NCBI GenBank assembly: GCA_040217175.1
Contig: JAVJNT010000001.1
Span: 558,001 to 622,000, forward strand
DNA from: Phycisphaerales bacterium
GTDB lineage: Bacteria; Planctomycetota; Phycisphaerae; Phycisphaerales; UBA1924
Direction of reading: 5' to 3'
Length of the DNA: 64,000 nucleotides
Position 1 is the stretch's first letter. Every line of letters begins with the position of its first letter. Made by a program: the position numbers and the translations under genes. Below are positions 63,292 to 64,000 of the stretch, piece after piece. Below the pieces are notes generated by a model, which saw only the letters and a program-made list of their open reading frames with translations, ran no database searches and had not been told where the DNA came from.

Positions 63292-64000
63292 ACCTGACCG
63301 ACGGGAGCATCGGGCCGACGCCGACTGCCAAGAAGATCGATGCGAGCAAGCCCGGCTCCGATTCGATTCGGCCACCGACCAACCCAGCCCCGGAGCATAG
63401 CCGAAACGAATTCACGCTCACCGCATTGGGCGAGCTCGGACCCAGCGAGTCGCCCGATTGGATCTGGCCGGGCTACGTGGCGCGCGGGGGCGTCACGCTG
63501 CTGACCGGGCTGTGGAAGGCCGGCAAGACCACGCTGCTGGGGCACCTGCTGCGAGACCTGCCGCTGGGCACGGGGCTGGTCGACGTGCCGATGCAAGACC
63601 CGGTGGCGATCGTGAGCGAAGAGCCCGCGGGCGTGTGGGCGCGGCGGCGCGATGCGCTGAAGCTGGGCTCGACCAACCTGCTGCTGCAGCGCGAGTCGTT
63701 CGCGAGGCCTTCCCATCAGCAGTGGATCGACCTGATCGACAAGCTGACGTCGGCCGTGCGCGAGCGGTCGCTGGCGATGGTGGTGTTCGACACGCTGCCC
63801 AGCCTGTGGCCCGTGCACAACGAGAACGACGCGAGCGAGGTGGTGCACGCGCTCGCGCCGCTGCGGAACCTCAACAACGCCGGCGCGGCGGTCCTGCTCG
63901 TGCACCACCCGCGCAAGGGCGAGGGCGACCAGGCCCAGGCCAGCCGGGGCAGCGGCGCGCTGCCCGGCTTCGTCGATGCAATCGTCGAGCTGCGCCGCTT
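63282..64000 (+). CDS. RepA/AAA_25-like ATPase, 3' end outside the window
   Basis: ATG at 63282, open to the window end (239 codons). After a 60-residue polar region comes WIWPGYVARGGVTLLTGLWK with the Walker A AGKTTL, then AIVSEEP, a Walker B-like AMVVFDTLPS, AAVLLVHHPRK and ASRGSGAL. This is the RecA-fold pattern of RepA-type hexameric helicases (AAA_25), common on plasmids, phages and integrated elements. Confidence 0.85.
   Translation, partial: MRVNLTDGSIGPTPTAKKIDASKPGSDSIRPPTNPAPEHSRNEFTLTALGELGPSESPDWIWPGYVARGGVTLLTGLWKAGKTTLLGHLLRDLPLGTGLVDVPMQDPVAIVSEEPAGVWARRRDALKLGSTNLLLQRESFARPSHQQWIDLIDKLTSAVRERSLAMVVFDTLPSLWPVHNENDASEVVHALAPLRNLNNAGAAVLLVHHPRKGEGDQAQASRGSGALPGFVDAIVELRR

Overview
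The window is GC-rich, densely coded chromosomal DNA from a planctomycete, most likely class Phycisphaerae. The best taxonomic signal is three secreted proteins (35083-37788, 59851-60678, 60711-61556) that end in paired DxDGDG-xLTxFDFLxFQNxF units followed by a C-terminal Gly-Cys, the GC-type dockerin tail of that group. Supporting signs are many signal-peptide and lipoprotein genes of unknown role, a BatA/VWA membrane protein, and single genes scattered on both strands. No rRNA, tRNA, CRISPR array or insertion sequence was recognised.

Layout. 1-2400: the 5' part of a secreted repeat protein, a 21-bp heptad-coding array, and a short ORF coupled to an FN3-like gene. 2560-7086: ndk and two sets of small envelope or stress genes (YqjD/YqjE-like operon; DUF2383, small lipoprotein and DUF1328), separated by a TlpA-like thioredoxin. 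7296-13368: a methionine/threonine block with a promoter, a SAM-I riboswitch, a PLP transsulfuration-type enzyme, an aspartokinase-homoserine dehydrogenase fusion without ACT domains, a membrane/AsmA-like fusion, and aspartate-semialdehyde dehydrogenase. 14015-26524: clpB, a hydrolase, 3-hydroxyanthranilate dioxygenase, two DinB-like proteins, a solitary atpD, a HIT protein, a CPBP protease, HPF and an MmgE/PrpD protein. 26592-34020: a giant CheB-CheR-PAS-GAF-HWE kinase whose receiver is cut by an in-frame amber codon, a divergent histidine-kinase-like protein, a second 21-bp array, and a two-domain PPK2. 34121-40717: an SDR, a 901-aa secreted protein with 183-aa tandem repeats, a BatA-like protein and RlmE. 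40945-43233: an unknown protein plus NADAR operon, a methyltransferase remnant, the third 21-bp array and the second coupled short ORF plus FN3-like gene. 43320-62770: a PTPS-III-like enzyme, PPK1, NeuB, O-antigen ligase, a DUF4139 protein, a GlcD/Fe-S oxidoreductase, antiquitin-type ALDH with rpiA, two GC-dockerin paralogs, thiS and a lipoprotein. 62944-64000: an unknown protein and a RepA-like ATPase cut by the window end, which may start a mobile element.

The most unusual signal is a set of three separate arrays (1148-1378, 32243-32452, 42019-42186). All have a 21-bp period, built as about 12 constant plus 9 variable bases, but each has its own sequence, so each can encode a different 7-residue repeat. 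Two of the three lie just upstream of paralogous genes (1665-2321 and 42544-43233), and each of these genes is preceded by a 29-30 codon ORF whose stop overlaps its start as ATGA. Other points worth checking are the SAM-I riboswitch, the ACT-less fusion enzyme, the amber codon in the hybrid kinase, the PTPS-III signature, and a run of probable leaderless genes with a TAnnnT box 5-7 nt before the start codon.
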